Assembly (NCBI GenBank): GCA_021375695.1
Contig: JAEPKX010000005.1
Coordinates: 1 to 64,000, forward strand
DNA: 64,000 nt
Source: Candidatus Igneacidithiobacillus taupoensis
Lineage (GTDB): Bacteria > Pseudomonadota > Gammaproteobacteria > Acidithiobacillales > Acidithiobacillaceae
Direction: 5' to 3'
Part shown: positions 24,797 to 38,982 of the stretch, in pieces
Numbering within the stretch: the stretch's first letter is position 1
Layout: every line of letters starts with the position of its first letter
Position numbers and translations under genes: made by a program
The notes under the pieces: generated by a model
Told to the model about the DNA's origin: nothing
The model's input: only the letters and a program-made list of their open reading frames with translations
The model's database searches: none

Positions 24797-27700
24797 TTAT
24801 TTGCTGTGGGTAGCAACAGCCCCTACCGGTTCGGATACTTCTGCCATGATTTCACGGCGCTGCAGACGTCGACGATTCTCATGATAGGCAAGACCTGTTC
24901 CCGCAGGAACCAGGCGACCGACAATGACGTTCTCCTTCAGCCCCCGCAAATCGTCAACCCTTCCGGATACCGCAGCTTCCGTAAGCACCCTGGTGGTTTC
25001 CTGAAAACTCGCTGCGGAAATGAACGATTCCGTGGAGAGACTGGCTTTGGTGATACCAAGAAGCATGGGCGTATAGCGAGCAGGTTCCTTCCCCGCCGCC
25101 TCCAGGAGCGCGTTTTCTTCGTCCACACGGGCACGGTCTACCTGATCACCGGTAATAAAGCTACTATCTCCAGCGTAGGTAATCTCGACCTTGCGCAACA
25201 TCTGCCGCAAGATCACCTCGATATGTTTGTCGTTGATCCGTACCCCTTGCAATCGATAGACATCCTGTACTTCGTCGACAATGTACGTTGCCAGTGCCTG
25301 CACCCCCAAAACCCGAAGAATGTCGTGGGGTACTGGCTGCCCTTCTACCAAAGGTTCACCAGGACTGACGCGTTCACCCTCATAGACGGTCACATGTCGT
25401 CCTTTGGGGATCAGATATTCGTGTTGTTCCCCATACTCATCGGTAATGATCAATCGCTGCTTGCCCTTGGTATCCTTGCCGAAGCTGATGATGCCATGAT
25501 GCTCCGCAATAATGGCATAGTCCTTGGGCCGCCGGGCCTCGAACAATTCCGCCACGCGGGGCAAACCACCGGTGATATCGCGGGTCTTGCTGGTTCCCAC
25601 CGGCAGCCTTGCAAGGATGTCTCCAGGTTGTACTTCTACTCCTTCCTGGACGGCAATGATGGCCCGAGGTGGCAAGTAATAGCGCGCCGGTAGATCGGTT
25701 CCTGGCAGCTTAAGGTCTCTACCTTTGCTGTCCTGCAACAAGACCACAGGTCGAAGGTCCCTGCCTGCTGCCGGTCGCTGCTTGGCATCGATCACTGCGA
25801 GGGTACTAAGTCCAGTGATTTCATCACTCTGGGAAACCACACTCAGACCTTCCACAGCGTCCTGCAGAGAAACTTTACCAGCAATTTCGCTCACAATGGG
25901 TCGAGTGTGGGGGTCCCACTCCGCAATTCGCTTACCAGCAGCAACAATCTCACCATCTTGTACCAGAATCGTTGCACCGTAAGGAACCTTGTAGCGCTCC
26001 TTCTCCCTTCCTTGCTCGTCGGTTACGGCGATTTCGCCATTACGACCTACCACCACGTGCCGACCACTGGGATGCTCCACGGAACGCAAACTGCTGTGGT
26101 AGCGGATCACCCCCCCTTGCTTGATATCGATACTGCTCTGGGCTGCCGCTCGACTCGCCGCACCACCAATGTGGAAGGTCCGCATGGTGAGCTGTGTTCC
26201 CGGCTCGCCAATGGACTGCGCGGCAATGACCCCAACGGCCTCACCGATGTTCACCAAATGTCCCCGCGCCAGATCCCGACCATAACAGAGGGCGCAGACC
26301 CCATGCCGGGCTTTGCAGGTCAACGGCGAACGAACCTTGACCACATCCACACCAAGCTCATCCAATTGGCCTATGACCTTTTCGGTAAGCAGGGTGTTTC
26401 GCGCAATGGCAATTTCGCCGCTGTTGGGATGCAAAATATCTTCCGCAAGGACTCGGCCCAGCACCCGTTCCCGGAGTGGCTCCACGACTTCTCCACCTTC
26501 CACCAACGGCATCATCGGCAGACCTTCTTCGGTCCCACAGTCGTGTTCCACCACCACCAGATCTTGGGTCACGTCCACCAGGCGGCGTGTCAGGTAACCG
26601 GAGTTGGCAGTTTTTAATGCCGTATCCGCCAGACCTTTCCGCGCACCGTGGGTAGAGATGAAGTACTGGAGCACGTTCAAACCTTCCCGGAAATTTGCGG
26701 TGATAGGCGTCTCGATGATGGAGCCATCGGGTTTGGCCATCAGACCGCGCATTCCCGCAAGCTGACGGAGCTGCGCCGCAGATCCTCGGGCTCCCGAGTC
26801 GGCCATCATGTAAATGGAGTTAAAGGATACCTGTTCTGCAACTGTACCATCGGGCAAGGTCACCTGCTCCTTGCTGACCCGATCCATCATCGCTTTTGCC
26901 ACCTCATCGGTGGCTCGCGACCAGATATCGACGACTTTGTTATATCGTTCCCCTTCGGTAACCAGACCCGAAGTATACTGGTCCTGAATGGTCTTCACCT
27001 CTTCCTCGGAGCGGGCCAGGATCGTTTCCTTTTCCGGGGGCGTGACCATGTCGCCAGCTCCAAAGGAAATACCTGCCCGCGTCGCCATCCGATAGCCCAT
27101 GTACATGAGCTGATCGGCAAACACGACCGTATCTTTCACCCCAAGCATCCGGTAGCAGGTATTGATCAATTCAGCAATGGCTTTCTTTTTGAGCACCCGG
27201 TCAATTACCGAGAACGGCAAACCCTCTGGCAATATGTCGCTGAGCATGGCGCGGCCGACCGTGGTTTCGATCCGCTCATTGCGAAAGCGGACCGTGATCC
27301 GCGCGTGCAGGCCCACCTCTCCCAGTTCGTAAGCGCGCCGTAACTCGGCGGTATTGGCAAATCGCATCCCTTGGCCTTTGGCGTCCAAACGCTCCTGGGT
27401 CATGTAGTACAGACCCAGAACAATATCCTGAGAGGGGACGATGATGGGATCGCCATTGGCCGGACTCAAGATATTGTTTGTCGACATCATCAAGGTCCTG
27501 GCTTCGATCTGGGCCTCCAGCGACAGCGGGACGTGCACCGCCATCTGGTCACCATCAAAGTCGGCATTATATGCCGCACACACCAACGGATGGAGCTGGA
27601 TCGCCTTGCCCTCGATGAGCACCGGCTCAAAGGCCTGAATACCGAGTCGGTGCAAGGTCGGGGCACGGTTGAGCATGACCGGATGTTCCCGAATGACTTC

Positions 27701-28945
27701 TTCGAGGATATCCCAGACTTCTGGACGTTCGGATTCCACCAGGCGTTTGGCCATCTTGATGGTGGTTGCCAGACCGCGCTCCTCCAGCTTGTTGAAAATA
27801 AATGGCTTGAAGAGCTCCAAAGCCATTTTCTTGGGCAAGCCACACTGGTGCAGGCGTAATTCCGGTCCGACCACGATGACCGAACGGCCCGAATAATCCA
27901 CCCGTTTACCAAGCAGGTTTTGACGGAAACGGCCTTGCTTACCCTTGATCATATCGGCCAGGGACTTGAGCGGACGCTTGTTGGGTCCGGCAATGGCTCG
28001 CCCCCGTCGACCATTATCGAGGAGGGCATCGACGGCTTCCTGCAGCATGCGCTTTTCGTTGCGAACGATAATATCCGGGGCTTTGAGTTCCAGCAGCCGC
28101 TTCAAGCGATTATTTCGGTTGATGACCCGCCGATACAGATCATTCAGGTCGGAGGTGGCAAAACGTCCTCCATCCAGGGGTACCAAGGGCCGCAAATCCG
28201 GCGGGAGCACCGGCAACACCTCCAAAATCATCCATTCGGGGCGATTCCCAGAATTTACGAAGGCCTCAAGGATTTTGAGGCGTTTTGCCAGTTTTTTGGT
28301 CTTGGTATCGGAGTTGCTGTTGAGCAACTCCTCCCGAATCTGTTCAATTTCCGCTTCGAGGGGAATGGTTTTGAGTAGCTCGCGAATCCCTTCGGCCCCC
28401 ATCATTGCCCGGAACTGATCCCCGTACGCCTCCAACGCATCCAAATATTGATCTTCGCTCAAGATCTGACCACGCTGCAGGTCAGTAACCCCCAGATCTA
28501 CATCAATCACTACGTAGGCTTCGAAATAGAGCACCCGTTCGATATCTCGCAAGGACATATCGAGAATCATTCCCATGCGACTGGGTAACGATTTCAAGAA
28601 CCAGATATGGGCTACCGGGCTTGCCAATTCAATATGGCCCATCCGCTCCCGACGTACCCGGGCCTGGGTTACTTCGACCCCACACTTTTCACAAACCACA
28701 CCGCGATGTTTTAGCCGTTTGTACTTGCCACAAAGACACTCGTAATCTTTGATGGGTCCAAAAATCTTGGCACAGAACAAGCCCTCGCGTTCTGGTTTAA
28801 AGGTTCGATAATTGATGGTCTCTGGTTTCTTGACTTCACCGTATGACCAGGAGCGAATTTTATCGGGAGAAGCGATACCAATTCGAATGGCATCAAATTC
28901 TTCCTGGCGATCGTTCTGTTTGAATAGCTTAAGGAGGTTATTCAA
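24797..28945 (-). CDS. rpoC: RNA polymerase beta' subunit
   Basis: 1382 aa; [16 protein letters not shown] catalytic motif. Confidence 0.99.
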   Translation of the reverse strand: MNNLLKLFKQNDRQEEFDAIRIGIASPDKIRSWSYGEVKKPETINYRTFKPEREGLFCAKIFGPIKDYECLCGKYKRLKHRGVVCEKCGVEVTQARVRRERMGHIELASPVAHIWFLKSLPSRMGMILDMSLRDIERVLYFEAYVVIDVDLGVTDLQRGQILSEDQYLDALEAYGDQFRAMMGAEGIRELLKTIPLEAEIEQIREELLNSNSDTKTKKLAKRLKILEAFVNSGNRPEWMILEVLPVLPPDLRPLVPLDGGRFATSDLNDLYRRVINRNNRLKRLLELKAPDIIVRNEKRMLQEAVDALLDNGRRGRAIAGPNKRPLKSLADMIKGKQGRFRQNLLGKRVDYSGRSVIVVGPELRLHQCGLPKKMALELFKPFIFNKLEERGLATTIKMAKRLVESERPEVWDILEEVIREHPVMLNRAPTLHRLGIQAFEPVLIEGKAIQLHPLVCAAYNADFDGDQMAVHVPLSLEAQIEARTLMMSTNNILSPANGDPIIVPSQDIVLGLYYMTQERLDAKGQGMRFANTAELRRAYELGEVGLHARITVRFRNERIETTVGRAMLSDILPEGLPFSVIDRVLKKKAIAELINTCYRMLGVKDTVVFADQLMYMGYRMATRAGISFGAGDMVTPPEKETILARSEEEVKTIQDQYTSGLVTEGERYNKVVDIWSRATDEVAKAMMDRVSKEQVTLPDGTVAEQVSFNSIYMMADSGARGSAAQLRQLAGMRGLMAKPDGSIIETPITANFREGLNVLQYFISTHGARKGLADTALKTANSGYLTRRLVDVTQDLVVVEHDCGTEEGLPMMPLVEGGEVVEPLRERVLGRVLAEDILHPNSGEIAIARNTLLTEKVIGQLDELGVDVVKVRSPLTCKARHGVCALCYGRDLARGHLVNIGEAVGVIAAQSIGEPGTQLTMRTFHIGGAASRAAAQSSIDIKQGGVIRYHSSLRSVEHPSGRHVVVGRNGEIAVTDEQGREKERYKVPYGATILVQDGEIVAAGKRIAEWDPHTRPIVSEIAGKVSLQDAVEGLSVVSQSDEITGLSTLAVIDAKQRPAAGRDLRPVVLLQDSKGRDLKLPGTDLPARYYLPPRAIIAVQEGVEVQPGDILARLPVGTSKTRDITGGLPRVAELFEARRPKDYAIIAEHHGIISFGKDTKGKQRLIITDEYGEQHEYLIPKGRHVTVYEGERVSPGEPLVEGQPVPHDILRVLGVQALATYIVDEVQDVYRLQGVRINDKHIEVILRQMLRKVEITYAGDSSFITGDQVDRARVDEENALLEAAGKEPARYTPMLLGITKASLSTESFISAASFQETTRVLTEAAVSGRVDDLRGLKENVIVGRLVPAGTGLAYHENRRRLQRREIMAEVSEPVGAVATHSK

Positions 28946-28977
28946 GGCAATTTTCCTTATCCGAAACCTGCGGATAC

Positions 28978-33066
<4,089 letters not shown>

Positions 33067-33132
33067 GGATACTCCGCGCGATACTCGCTAAGGTACATAA
33101 CCAATGGTAGCAACACGCCACCAATAATGAGG

Positions 33133-33163
33133 GGCTGGCAGCATGCCGCCGCCAGCCTTTTTT
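33133..33163 (+). terminator. Stem-loop in the rplL-rpoB intergenic region; terminator-like on the + (antisense) strand
   Basis: + strand GGCTGGCAGC-ATGCC-GCCGCCAGCC-TTTTTT; on the transcribed minus strand the same hairpin forms with a G.U pair but no U-tract. Confidence 0.55.
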
Positions 33164-33179
33164 GCAAGGCACTGGACTG

Positions 33180-33569
33180 TTACTTGATCTCGGCCTCGGC
33201 ACCTGCTTCCACAAGCTGCGCCTTGATACTTTCTGCCTCAGCCTTAGCAATGCCTTCCTTGACCGGTTTGGGCGCTCCGTCCACCAAATCCTTGGCTTCC
33301 TTGAGGCCCAGCCCGGTAATGGCACGCACCACCTTGATGGTATTTACCTTGTTGGCCCCAGCGTTGGTCAGGATGACATCAAACTCTGTCTTTTCCTCTA
33401 CAGCAGCTGCAGCCTCACCGCCACCGCCACCCGCTGCGGCGGGAGCAGCAACAGCTACAGCAGCTGCGGAAACACCAAACTTCTCTTCCATGTCCTTGAT
33501 CAATTCGGACAACTCTAAAACCGTCATGCCAGCAATGGCATCCAGGATATCTGTTTTCGACAACGCCAT
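33180..33569 (-). CDS. rplL: Ribosomal protein L7/L12
   Basis: [48 protein letters not shown]. Confidence 0.98.
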   Translation of the reverse strand: MALSKTDILDAIAGMTVLELSELIKDMEEKFGVSAAAVAVAAPAAAGGGGGEAAAAVEEKTEFDVILTNAGANKVNTIKVVRAITGLGLKEAKDLVDGAPKPVKEGIAKAEAESIKAQLVEAGAEAEIK

Positions 33570-33599
33570 GATAAAATTCTCCTGCTGATAATAATGGAT

Positions 33600-34121
33600 T
33601 TACGCCGCAGCCTGATCACGTACCGCCGCCAGTACCCGTACAAAACGTCCGGGAACCTCGTTGAGAGTACGCACAAAAGTGGAAATGGGCGCTTGCATGG
33701 TTCCCATGAGCTTCGCCAGCAGTTCTTCCCGTGAGGGCATCTTGCTGAGCTGCTGGATTGCCTGGGCATCCATCAGCTTTGCTCCCAAGGCACCACCGGT
33801 GATGACAAATTTGTCGTTGGCTTTGGCAAAGTCTGTATAGACCTTGGCCACCGCAACTGGATCAGAACTGGCCGCAAAGACCAACGGACCCGTCAACAAC
33901 GACTCCATCACCGCAAAGTCGGTATTAGCCAGAACCCTCTTGAGCAGGGTGTTCTTGACCACCTGCACATGGACTCCTTGACGTCTTGCCATAACCCGCA
34001 GTTCCGTCATCTTGGCAACGCTTAAGCCACGGTACTCTGCAACTGCCATGGCTTGCGCATCTACCAACTTCGCCTGCAAGGCAGCAACCACCTGTTCTTT
34101 CTCTGCGAGTTTGAGACTCAC
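33600..34121 (-). CDS. rplJ: Ribosomal protein L10 (GTG start)
   Basis: L10 family sequence. Confidence 0.96.
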   Translation of the reverse strand: MSLKLAEKEQVVAALQAKLVDAQAMAVAEYRGLSVAKMTELRVMARRQGVHVQVVKNTLLKRVLANTDFAVMESLLTGPLVFAASSDPVAVAKVYTDFAKANDKFVITGGALGAKLMDAQAIQQLSKMPSREELLAKLMGTMQAPISTFVRTLNEVPGRFVRVLAAVRDQAAA

Positions 34122-34263
34122 GGTTTGCTACCTCCTACTTGACAGAGGCGGCCAGAATATCCTGGCGCGCCGTCGCCTGCGCAGGGTATTTTTTAAGGCC
34201 AAAGCCCCCTGCGGTCTTGGAACGCCGGCTCTCGCCGACACATCCGTTCGAGAACGGAATTCT
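34122..34263 (-). ncRNA. L10 leader (autoregulatory 5' leader of rplJ-rplL)
   Basis: 142-nt rplA-rplJ intergenic with several hairpins (TCCGTT-CTCG-AACGGA; GTCGGC-GAGA-GCCGGC) and L10-leader-like core CCUGCGCAGGCGACGGCGCGCCAGGAUAUUCUGGC. Confidence 0.65.
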
Positions 34264-34953
34264 TTACAGTCCCGCAGGATCCACGACAATGCCGGGACCC
34301 ATGGTGGGGTTTACACAAATCTTTCGGATATAAACACCCTTGCTGGTGCTGGGCTTGGCTTTCTTCAAGCTGTCCAGAAGTGCCAGGAAATTCGCCTGCA
34401 GATCCTCAACGGGAAAAGTTGCCTTGCCGATACTGCCATGGACGATCCCACCCTTATCGGCACGATATCGAATCTGGCCTCCCTTGGCATTGTGTACTGC
34501 AGTGCGCACATCAGCAGTAACCGTACCCACCTTGGGATTAGGCATCAATCCCCGTGGCCCTAGGACCGGACCCAAGGTACCAACAACGCGCATGGCATCC
34601 GGAGTGGCGATCACCACGTCGAAATCCATCTGCCCCGCCTTGACCTGCTCCGCCAGATCCTCCATTCCTACCAAATCAGCACCCGCATCCTTTGCTTCCT
34701 GGGCCTTTTCACCAGTGGCGAACACTGCAACGCGCATGGTCTTGCCCGTACCTTTGGGGAGCACCACCGCGCCGCGGACGACCTGGTCCGATTTGCGTGG
34801 ATCAATGCCAAGGCTTACGGCAATATCAACTGATTCCGGGAACTTGGCGGTAGCCGTTTGCTTGACCAAGGCCAATGCCTCTTCCAAAGGATAGCGTTTA
34901 CTCCGATCAACCAATGCGTGCGCTGCCAGGACGCGCTTCGATCGCCTTGTCAT
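34264..34953 (-). CDS. rplA: Ribosomal protein L1
   Basis: L1 family, [18 protein letters not shown]. Confidence 0.98.
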   Translation of the reverse strand: MTRRSKRVLAAHALVDRSKRYPLEEALALVKQTATAKFPESVDIAVSLGIDPRKSDQVVRGAVVLPKGTGKTMRVAVFATGEKAQEAKDAGADLVGMEDLAEQVKAGQMDFDVVIATPDAMRVVGTLGPVLGPRGLMPNPKVGTVTADVRTAVHNAKGGQIRYRADKGGIVHGSIGKATFPVEDLQANFLALLDSLKKAKPSTSKGVYIRKICVNPTMGPGIVVDPAGL

Positions 34954-34956
34954 GTC

Positions 34957-35388
34957 TTAGCCCTCCACCGTCAAACCCATACTTCGGGCAGTGCCTCGAA
35001 TACTCCGCTTTGCCGATTCCAGATCTTCCGTATTGAGATCAGGGAGTTTGATCTTGGCAATTTCTTCCACCTGCGCCTCGGTTACTTTACCCACCTTGTT
35101 GGTGTTGGGTCGGCCGCTACCGGACTGCAGCCCAGCAGCTTTCAACAGCAAAACGGGCGCCGGAGGTGTTTTGATGATGAAACTAAAACTTTTATCCGCA
35201 TAGACAGTAATGACCACAGGAAGGGGAAGTCCCGGCTCCATGCCTTGGGTCTGTGCGTTGAAAGCCTTACAAAACTCCATGATGTTGAGTCCTCGCTGGC
35301 CCAGCGCTGGACCAATGGGCGGACTCGGATTGGCTTGGCCAGCTTTCACCTGTAGCTTGATATAACCAGTAATTTTCTTTGCCATCAA
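34957..35388 (-). CDS. rplK: Ribosomal protein L11
   Basis: L11 family, [34 protein letters not shown]. Confidence 0.98.
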   Translation of the reverse strand: MMAKKITGYIKLQVKAGQANPSPPIGPALGQRGLNIMEFCKAFNAQTQGMEPGLPLPVVITVYADKSFSFIIKTPPAPVLLLKAAGLQSGSGRPNTNKVGKVTEAQVEEIAKIKLPDLNTEDLESAKRSIRGTARSMGLTVEG

Positions 35389-35439
35389 TACTCCTTGAGG
35401 TGCAAACGCCAGAGGGCTCCCTCATTCATCCACTCTCGA

Positions 35440-35973
35440 TCAGATCTTTTCCACCTGACTGAAATCCAACTCCACTGGGGTGGAGCGCCCAAAAATCGTT
35501 ACCGAAACCCGCAACTTACTCTTTTCGAAATTCACTTCTTCGACAACACCATTGAAGTCCTTGAAAGGCCCCTCGATGACCCTGACCTGTTCACCCGCTT
35601 CAAAAGTAAATTTGGGCCGGGGCTTTTCCACCCCTTCTTTGATACGGTCCAAGATGGCTTTGGCCTCCTCCTCGCTTAAGGGATGGGGACGGCCCACGGC
35701 TCCACCTACAAATCCTGTTACCCGGGGAGTGCTTTTTACCAGATGCCAGGTCTGGTCATTCATTTCCATTTGCACCAGGACGTATCCAGGGTAAAACATT
35801 CGTTGCGAAGTGGTTCGCTGCCCATTGCGCATTTCCATTACTTCTTCCACGGGAACCAGGATTTCGCCAAATTGATCTGCAAGACCTTCCCGTCTTGCCC
35901 GTTCCCGAATTTCACCTTGTACCCGCTTTTCATAGCCGGAAAAAGCATGTACCACATACCAACGCATCGCCAT
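35440..35973 (-). CDS. nusG: Transcription termination/antitermination protein NusG
   Basis: [19 protein letters not shown]..., KOW; ORF extends to 36033. Confidence 0.97.
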   Translation of the reverse strand: MAMRWYVVHAFSGYEKRVQGEIRERARREGLADQFGEILVPVEEVMEMRNGQRTTSQRMFYPGYVLVQMEMNDQTWHLVKSTPRVTGFVGGAVGRPHPLSEEEAKAILDRIKEGVEKPRPKFTFEAGEQVRVIEGPFKDFNGVVEEVNFEKSKLRVSVTIFGRSTPVELDFSQVEKI

Positions 35974-35975
35974 AC

Positions 35976-36323
35976 TTACGCTCCTCCCAAGGCAAATCGG
36001 ACGATCGTCAGCAACGCCATGTCGATCAACCACAAAAACAATGCAATTACCACGATCAATGCCAACACCACTGCCGTGCTACGCAATAGCTCCGATCGTG
36101 TGGGCCACACCACCTTGCGCAGCTCCACATAGGAATCGCGAAAAAACTGGATTACATCTCGAGATGCCTGACTCAGAAAGAAGACAGCCACAGCCAGAAG
36201 CAGCAATACCCCCAGAGCAATCGCCGGAAGTCCCCTTCCATAGTGAAGGGGCACCAGAAAATAAGCAAGCACACCCACTGCAGCCAAGGCTGCCGCAGTA
36301 TAGAGCTTTACTTTTTCTGACAT
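35976..36323 (-). CDS. secE: Preprotein translocase subunit SecE
   Basis: Three predicted TM segments, [25 protein letters not shown] extends to 36428 over the tRNA. Confidence 0.95.
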   Translation of the reverse strand: MSEKVKLYTAAALAAVGVLAYFLVPLHYGRGLPAIALGVLLLLAVAVFFLSQASRDVIQFFRDSYVELRKVVWPTRSELLRSTAVVLALIVVIALFLWLIDMALLTIVRFALGGA

Positions 36324-36342
36324 GAAGCCGCTTCCTAAATAG

Positions 36343-36418
36343 TGGCAGGGCAGGAGGGGCTCGAACCCCCAACCTGCGGTTTTGGAGACCGCTGCTCTAC
36401 CAATTGAGCTACTGCCCT
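36343..36418 (-). tRNA. tRNA-Trp (CCA anticodon)
   Basis: 76-nt cloverleaf AGGGCAGTAGCTCAATTGGTAGAGCAGCGGTCTCCAAAACCGC...GGTTCGAGCCCC...; CCA encoded. Confidence 0.95.
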
Positions 36419-36508
36419 GCAGAAACACATGGCGGCCAGGCAGGCCGCCCCTTTATGACAAGCCAAAGAGTGTCCGCCAGCGAGAGGCGGATATCGGCGG
36501 TAGACCCT

Positions 36509-37699
36509 TTACTCCACGATCTGGGAAACGACGCCGGCACCGACGGTCCGACCGCCTTCCCGCACCGCAAAACGCAACCCTTCTTCCATGGCAATGGGAG
36601 CAATCAGACTCACCTTGAACTGGATGTTGTCTCCAGGCATCACCATCTCCACCCCTTCCGGTAGCTCTACCGCTCCCGTTACATCCGTCGTCCGGAAGTA
36701 GAATTGCGGCCGGTAGCCATTGAAGAAAGGCGTGTGCCGTCCCCCCTCTTCCTTGGACAATACATAGACTTCCGCCTCAAACTTGGTGTGCGGCTTGATG
36801 CTGCCCGGCTTCGCCAGTACCTGCCCACGCTCCACTTCGTCTTTCTTGGTACCGCGCAGCAACACGCCAACATTGTCACCCGCCTGGCCCTGGTCCAGAA
36901 TCTTGCGGAACATCTCCACTCCCGTGACCGTGGTCTTGCTCGTCGGCCGAATACCAACAATCTCCACTTCGTCACCCACCTTGCAGATCCCGCGTTCAAT
37001 CCGTCCCGTTACTACCGTGCCCCGACCAGAAATACTGAAAACATCTTCAATGGGCATCAGGAAGGCCTTGTCAATGGGCCGCTCCGGCAAGGGAATGTAG
37101 CTGTCCATGGCTTCGGCCAGCTTCAAAATCGCCGGCTCCCCAATCTCGCTCTGATCCCCCTCCAGGGCCTTGAGCGCCGAGCCTATGACCACCGGAATGT
37201 CGTCTCCGGGAAATTCATACTTGGAGAGCAGCTCCCGCACTTCCATTTCCACCAGTTCCAGAAGCTCGGCGTCATCCACCATGTCAGCCTTGTTCAAAAA
37301 CACCACAATGTATGGCACCCCTACCTGCCGCGCCAACAAAATATGCTCCCGCGTCTGCGGCATGGGGCCGTCCGCCGCCGAGCACACGAGAATGGCCCCG
37401 TCCATCTGCGCCGCACCCGTAATCATGTTCTTGACGTAATCCGCATGACCAGGACAGTCCACATGGGCGTAGTGCCGATTCGCCGTCTCGTACTCCACAT
37501 GGGAGGTCGCAATGGTAATACCGCGTGCACGCTCTTCCGGTGCATTGTCAATCTGGTCGTATGCCCGCGCCTCTCCACCAAACCTGGCCGACAATACCTT
37601 CGTCAACGCCGCCGTCAACGTGGTCTTCCCGTGATCCACGTGACCAATCGTCCCTACGTTTACATGCGGCTTCGTCCGCTCAAACTTTCCCTTGGACAT
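36509..37699 (-). CDS. tuf: Elongation factor Tu, copy 2
   Basis: 396 aa, identical to copy 1. Confidence 0.98.
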   Translation of the reverse strand: MSKGKFERTKPHVNVGTIGHVDHGKTTLTAALTKVLSARFGGEARAYDQIDNAPEERARGITIATSHVEYETANRHYAHVDCPGHADYVKNMITGAAQMDGAILVCSAADGPMPQTREHILLARQVGVPYIVVFLNKADMVDDAELLELVEMEVRELLSKYEFPGDDIPVVIGSALKALEGDQSEIGEPAILKLAEAMDSYIPLPERPIDKAFLMPIEDVFSISGRGTVVTGRIERGICKVGDEVEIVGIRPTSKTTVTGVEMFRKILDQGQAGDNVGVLLRGTKKDEVERGQVLAKPGSIKPHTKFEAEVYVLSKEEGGRHTPFFNGYRPQFYFRTTDVTGAVELPEGVEMVMPGDNIQFKVSLIAPIAMEEGLRFAVREGGRTVGAGVVSQIVE

Positions 37700-37744
37700 T
37701 CAGAAGACCCTCTCCCTATGTATATGAAGCAAAAGCGTTCAATA

Positions 37745-37820
<76 letters not shown>

Positions 37821-37826
37821 CGAACT

Positions 37827-37900
37827 TGGAGCGGGTGATGGGAATCGAACCCACACCATCAGCTTGGAAGGCTGAGGTTCTGCCATTGAACTACACCCGC
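37827..37900 (-). tRNA. tRNA-Gly (TCC)
   Basis: 74-nt cloverleaf GCGGGTGTAGTTCAATGGCAGAAC...CTTCCAA...; CCA encoded. Confidence 0.95.
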
Positions 37901-37929
37901 ACGACCGAAGCCGGCAACTATCAATTATC

Positions 37930-38014
37930 TGGTGGAGGGGGGAGGATTCGAACCTCCGAAGGCAGAGCCGTCAGATTTACAGTCTGATCCCTTTGACCGC
38001 TCGGGAACCCCTCC
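37930..38014 (-). tRNA. tRNA-Tyr (GTA), long variable arm
   Basis: 85-nt class II tRNA, ACTGTAAAT anticodon loop; CCA encoded. Confidence 0.95.
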
Positions 38015-38028
38015 AGCGGTAGCCGCGA

Positions 38029-38057
38029 ATTATCCTTGGACTAGCCGGAACTGTCAA
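38029..38057 (-). promoter_or_regulatory. Sigma70-type promoter for the tRNA-Tyr/Gly/Thr-tuf operon
   Basis: Minus strand TTGACA (38057-38052), 17-bp spacer, GATAAT (38034-38029), GC-rich discriminator; 14 bp upstream of the mature tRNA-Tyr 5' end. Confidence 0.8.
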
Positions 38058-38158
38058 GGCGTCAAGGGCTCAATCAATACTGACTCAATGAGTTATCCAC
38101 GGCTTAAAAAGCACCACAGGTTTCCGAAGCAGTGCTGCGGTCTTGACATCGTTGTCGA

Positions 38159-38186
38159 TTTACAACATTCTTGGATATGTTGTAAA
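38159..38186 (+). promoter_or_regulatory. Palindromic operator/promoter-like element upstream of the OmpA-like gene
   Basis: TTTACAACAT-TCTTGGAT-ATGTTGTAAA, perfect 10-bp arms; contains TTTACA-N16-TGTAAA. Confidence 0.55.
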
Positions 38187-38190
38187 AATG

Positions 38191-38214
38191 CCGCTGCATC
38201 CCTTGGGGCAGCGG
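38191..38214 (+). other. 5' UTR stem-loop of the OmpA-like mRNA
   Basis: CCGCTGC-ATCCCTTGGG-GCAGCGG, 7-bp perfect stem. Confidence 0.5.
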
Positions 38215-38247
38215 TCCTAACGAGTTGGTATCGAGGAGGGTAACGCA

Positions 38248-38898
38248 ATGTCAAAAGCTTTACAGCTGCCGCTTGCTGTTTCAGCGGCCCTATTCTTTTT
38301 GGCTGGCGCCGCACAGGCCAGCAATGCCTATGAGGGCTATGCCGTTACTGCACAAGGAAAGCCCGTGGTAACGGACAAGGGCTTGTGCGTCCGTGGCGGC
38401 CGGCCAGAGGACCAAGGCCCAGTTCCTGCCTATTGTGCCCCTGCCCCCGCACCCAAGGTGGCAGCCGCCCCGGCACCTGCACCAGCTCCGGCACCCGCAC
38501 CCATTGCCCCCGTCGAGCAGACCATTTTGGTCAGTAAACCCATCACCATCACGGGCATCAATTTTAAGTTCAATTCTTATAAGCTATTGGATCGCGACAT
38601 CAAGGTCCTTGATGAAGTAGCCGATTTTGCCAAAAAACATCCTGATGCCGTTCTGGACATCAATGGATACTGCAGTAAAGTAGGAACCTATGCTTACAAC
38701 CTGAAACTCTCCAAATTACGCGCCGAGAGTGTTGCACAATATCTGGAACGGCATGGGGTGAGCCGCAGCCGCATGGTCCTAGTTGGTCATTCCTACAATG
38801 ATCCTATCGCCAGCAATGCCACCCCTGAAGGAAGATTCCTGAATCAGCGGGTAGAAATCAACTCCAGCATCAAGGTGGAAAAGACCGTTACCAAGTAA
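38248..38898 (+). CDS. OmpA family outer-membrane/periplasmic protein with signal peptide and Ala-Pro linker
   Basis: Signal peptide LAVSAALFFLAGAAQA; APAPAPAPAPAPI linker; OmpA_C-like INGYCSKVGTYAYNLKLSKLRAESVAQYLERHGVSRSRM. Confidence 0.88.
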   Translation: MSKALQLPLAVSAALFFLAGAAQASNAYEGYAVTAQGKPVVTDKGLCVRGGRPEDQGPVPAYCAPAPAPKVAAAPAPAPAPAPAPIAPVEQTILVSKPITITGINFKFNSYKLLDRDIKVLDEVADFAKKHPDAVLDINGYCSKVGTYAYNLKLSKLRAESVAQYLERHGVSRSRMVLVGHSYNDPIASNATPEGRFLNQRVEINSSIKVEKTVTK

Positions 38899-38918
38899 GC
38901 TGGTGGATTTTTTTGTCA

Positions 38919-38943
38919 GGGGCCTCACAAGAGGCCCCTTTTT
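38919..38943 (+). terminator. Intrinsic terminator after the OmpA-like gene
   Basis: GGGGCCTC-ACAA-GAGGCCCC-TTTTT. Confidence 0.93.
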
Positions 38944-38982
38944 CATGCCCGCTCCTGCCGACAGCCATGGTATAATCCACCC

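Noticed and set aside
24644-25693. 349-aa + strand ORF
   Set aside because: Antisense to rpoC/rpsL; shadow ORF.
36431-36491. GGCGGCC-AGGCA-GGCCGCC and TCCGCC-AGCGAGA-GGCGGA hairpins between tuf copy 2 and tRNA-Trp
   Set aside because: Real inverted repeats but without U-tracts; more likely tRNA-processing or leader structure than a distinct element.
38093-38101. TTATCCACG, an 8/9 match to a DnaA box
   Set aside because: Single isolated site with no cluster, AT-rich DUE or dnaA/dnaN neighbours; not evidence of an origin.
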